NCBI GenBank assembly: GCA_018364635.1
Contig: JAGZLR010000050.1
Span: forward strand, 1-15,030
Direction of reading: 5' to 3'
Length of the DNA stretch: 15,030 bases
From: Clostridiales bacterium
GTDB taxonomy: Bacteria > Bacillota > Clostridia > Lachnospirales > Anaerotignaceae
Shown here: positions 14,889-15,030 of the stretch, one piece after another
Position numbering within the stretch: position 1 is the first letter of the stretch
Layout of the letters: each line of letters begins with the position of its first letter
Program-made: the position numbers and the translations under genes
The notes under the pieces: generated by a model
Database searches by the model: none
Told to the model about the DNA's origin: nothing
Seen by the model: the letters and a program-made list of their open reading frames with translations, nothing else

Positions 14889-14897
14889 ATTATATCA
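14889..14897 (-). promoter_or_regulatory. Extended -10 promoter of the DUF4127-galE operon
   Basis: The minus strand reads TGATATAAT, a perfect TGn-TATAAT extended -10 (TATAAT at 14889-14894), about 40 bases upstream of the DUF4127 ATG. The -35 position shows no TTGACA match. From here to 15030 the DNA is very AT-rich and I see no gene in it. Confidence 0.6.
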
Positions 14898-15030
14898 TAA
14901 AATATCCTTTACCTCCTATTACGATTCAAATTTTAATCAAATATTAAATTTTCTCAAATAAAAACGTCTATTTTACGCCATTTCTTATCATTTTTGTCAC
15001 TTGCAAGAAAATATAAACCATAAATTATAA

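Noticed and set aside
14896..14917. AGGAGG followed by an ATG on the minus strand upstream of DUF4127
   Set aside because: The frame is only two codons (Met-Ile-stop) and overlaps the promoter -10.
14994..15021. TTGTCA with a possible -10 at the right window edge (plus strand)
   Set aside because: The -10 candidate is poor and the downstream gene, if any, is outside the window.

Overview
The window looks like chromosomal DNA from a low-GC, spore-forming, anaerobic Firmicute, most likely in Lachnospiraceae or a near relative. The reasons are strong AGGAGG ribosome sites, AT-rich intergenic DNA, SpoIIP next to LepA (the usual Clostridia order), a T-box leader, a YkvI-type transporter, and a TnpW/TnpX-type transposon module. 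No rRNA, tRNA or CRISPR array is visible.

Positions 1 to about 2070 are the right-hand end of an integrated mobile element. It holds a tiny TnpW-like gene and a 558-aa large serine recombinase (TnpX class), and closes with a perfect 11-bp inverted repeat. The element lies just past the 3' end of lepA, where hemW would normally follow. Next on the minus strand are spoIIP (4914-4060) and lepA (3950-2142), with a promoter in front of lepA. A possible small gene (5069-5263) diverges from spoIIP and is followed by a strong terminator.

Positions 5410-8033 hold a two-gene nucleoside salvage operon on the plus strand. A pyrimidine-nucleoside phosphorylase is translationally coupled by ATGA overlap to phosphopentomutase DeoB, and the operon ends in a bidirectional terminator. 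Together they turn pyrimidine nucleosides into ribose-5-P or deoxyribose-5-P.

Positions 8032-11970 (minus strand) are the most unusual part. A consensus promoter (TTGACA-17-TATCTT) drives a complete T-box riboswitch, whose specifier I read as CUC (leucine). It is followed by a YkvI-family transporter, a glycerol-dehydrogenase-like metal ADH, an intrinsic terminator, and a 335-aa pyruvate-kinase-like protein that keeps the catalytic residues but has no C-terminal regulatory domain. This combination under a T-box is not one I recognise.

Positions 11980-14897 (minus strand) hold a DUF4127 protein with a signal peptide and galE, read as one operon from an extended -10 promoter. No terminator is visible after galE, so its transcripts would run into the T-box leader.
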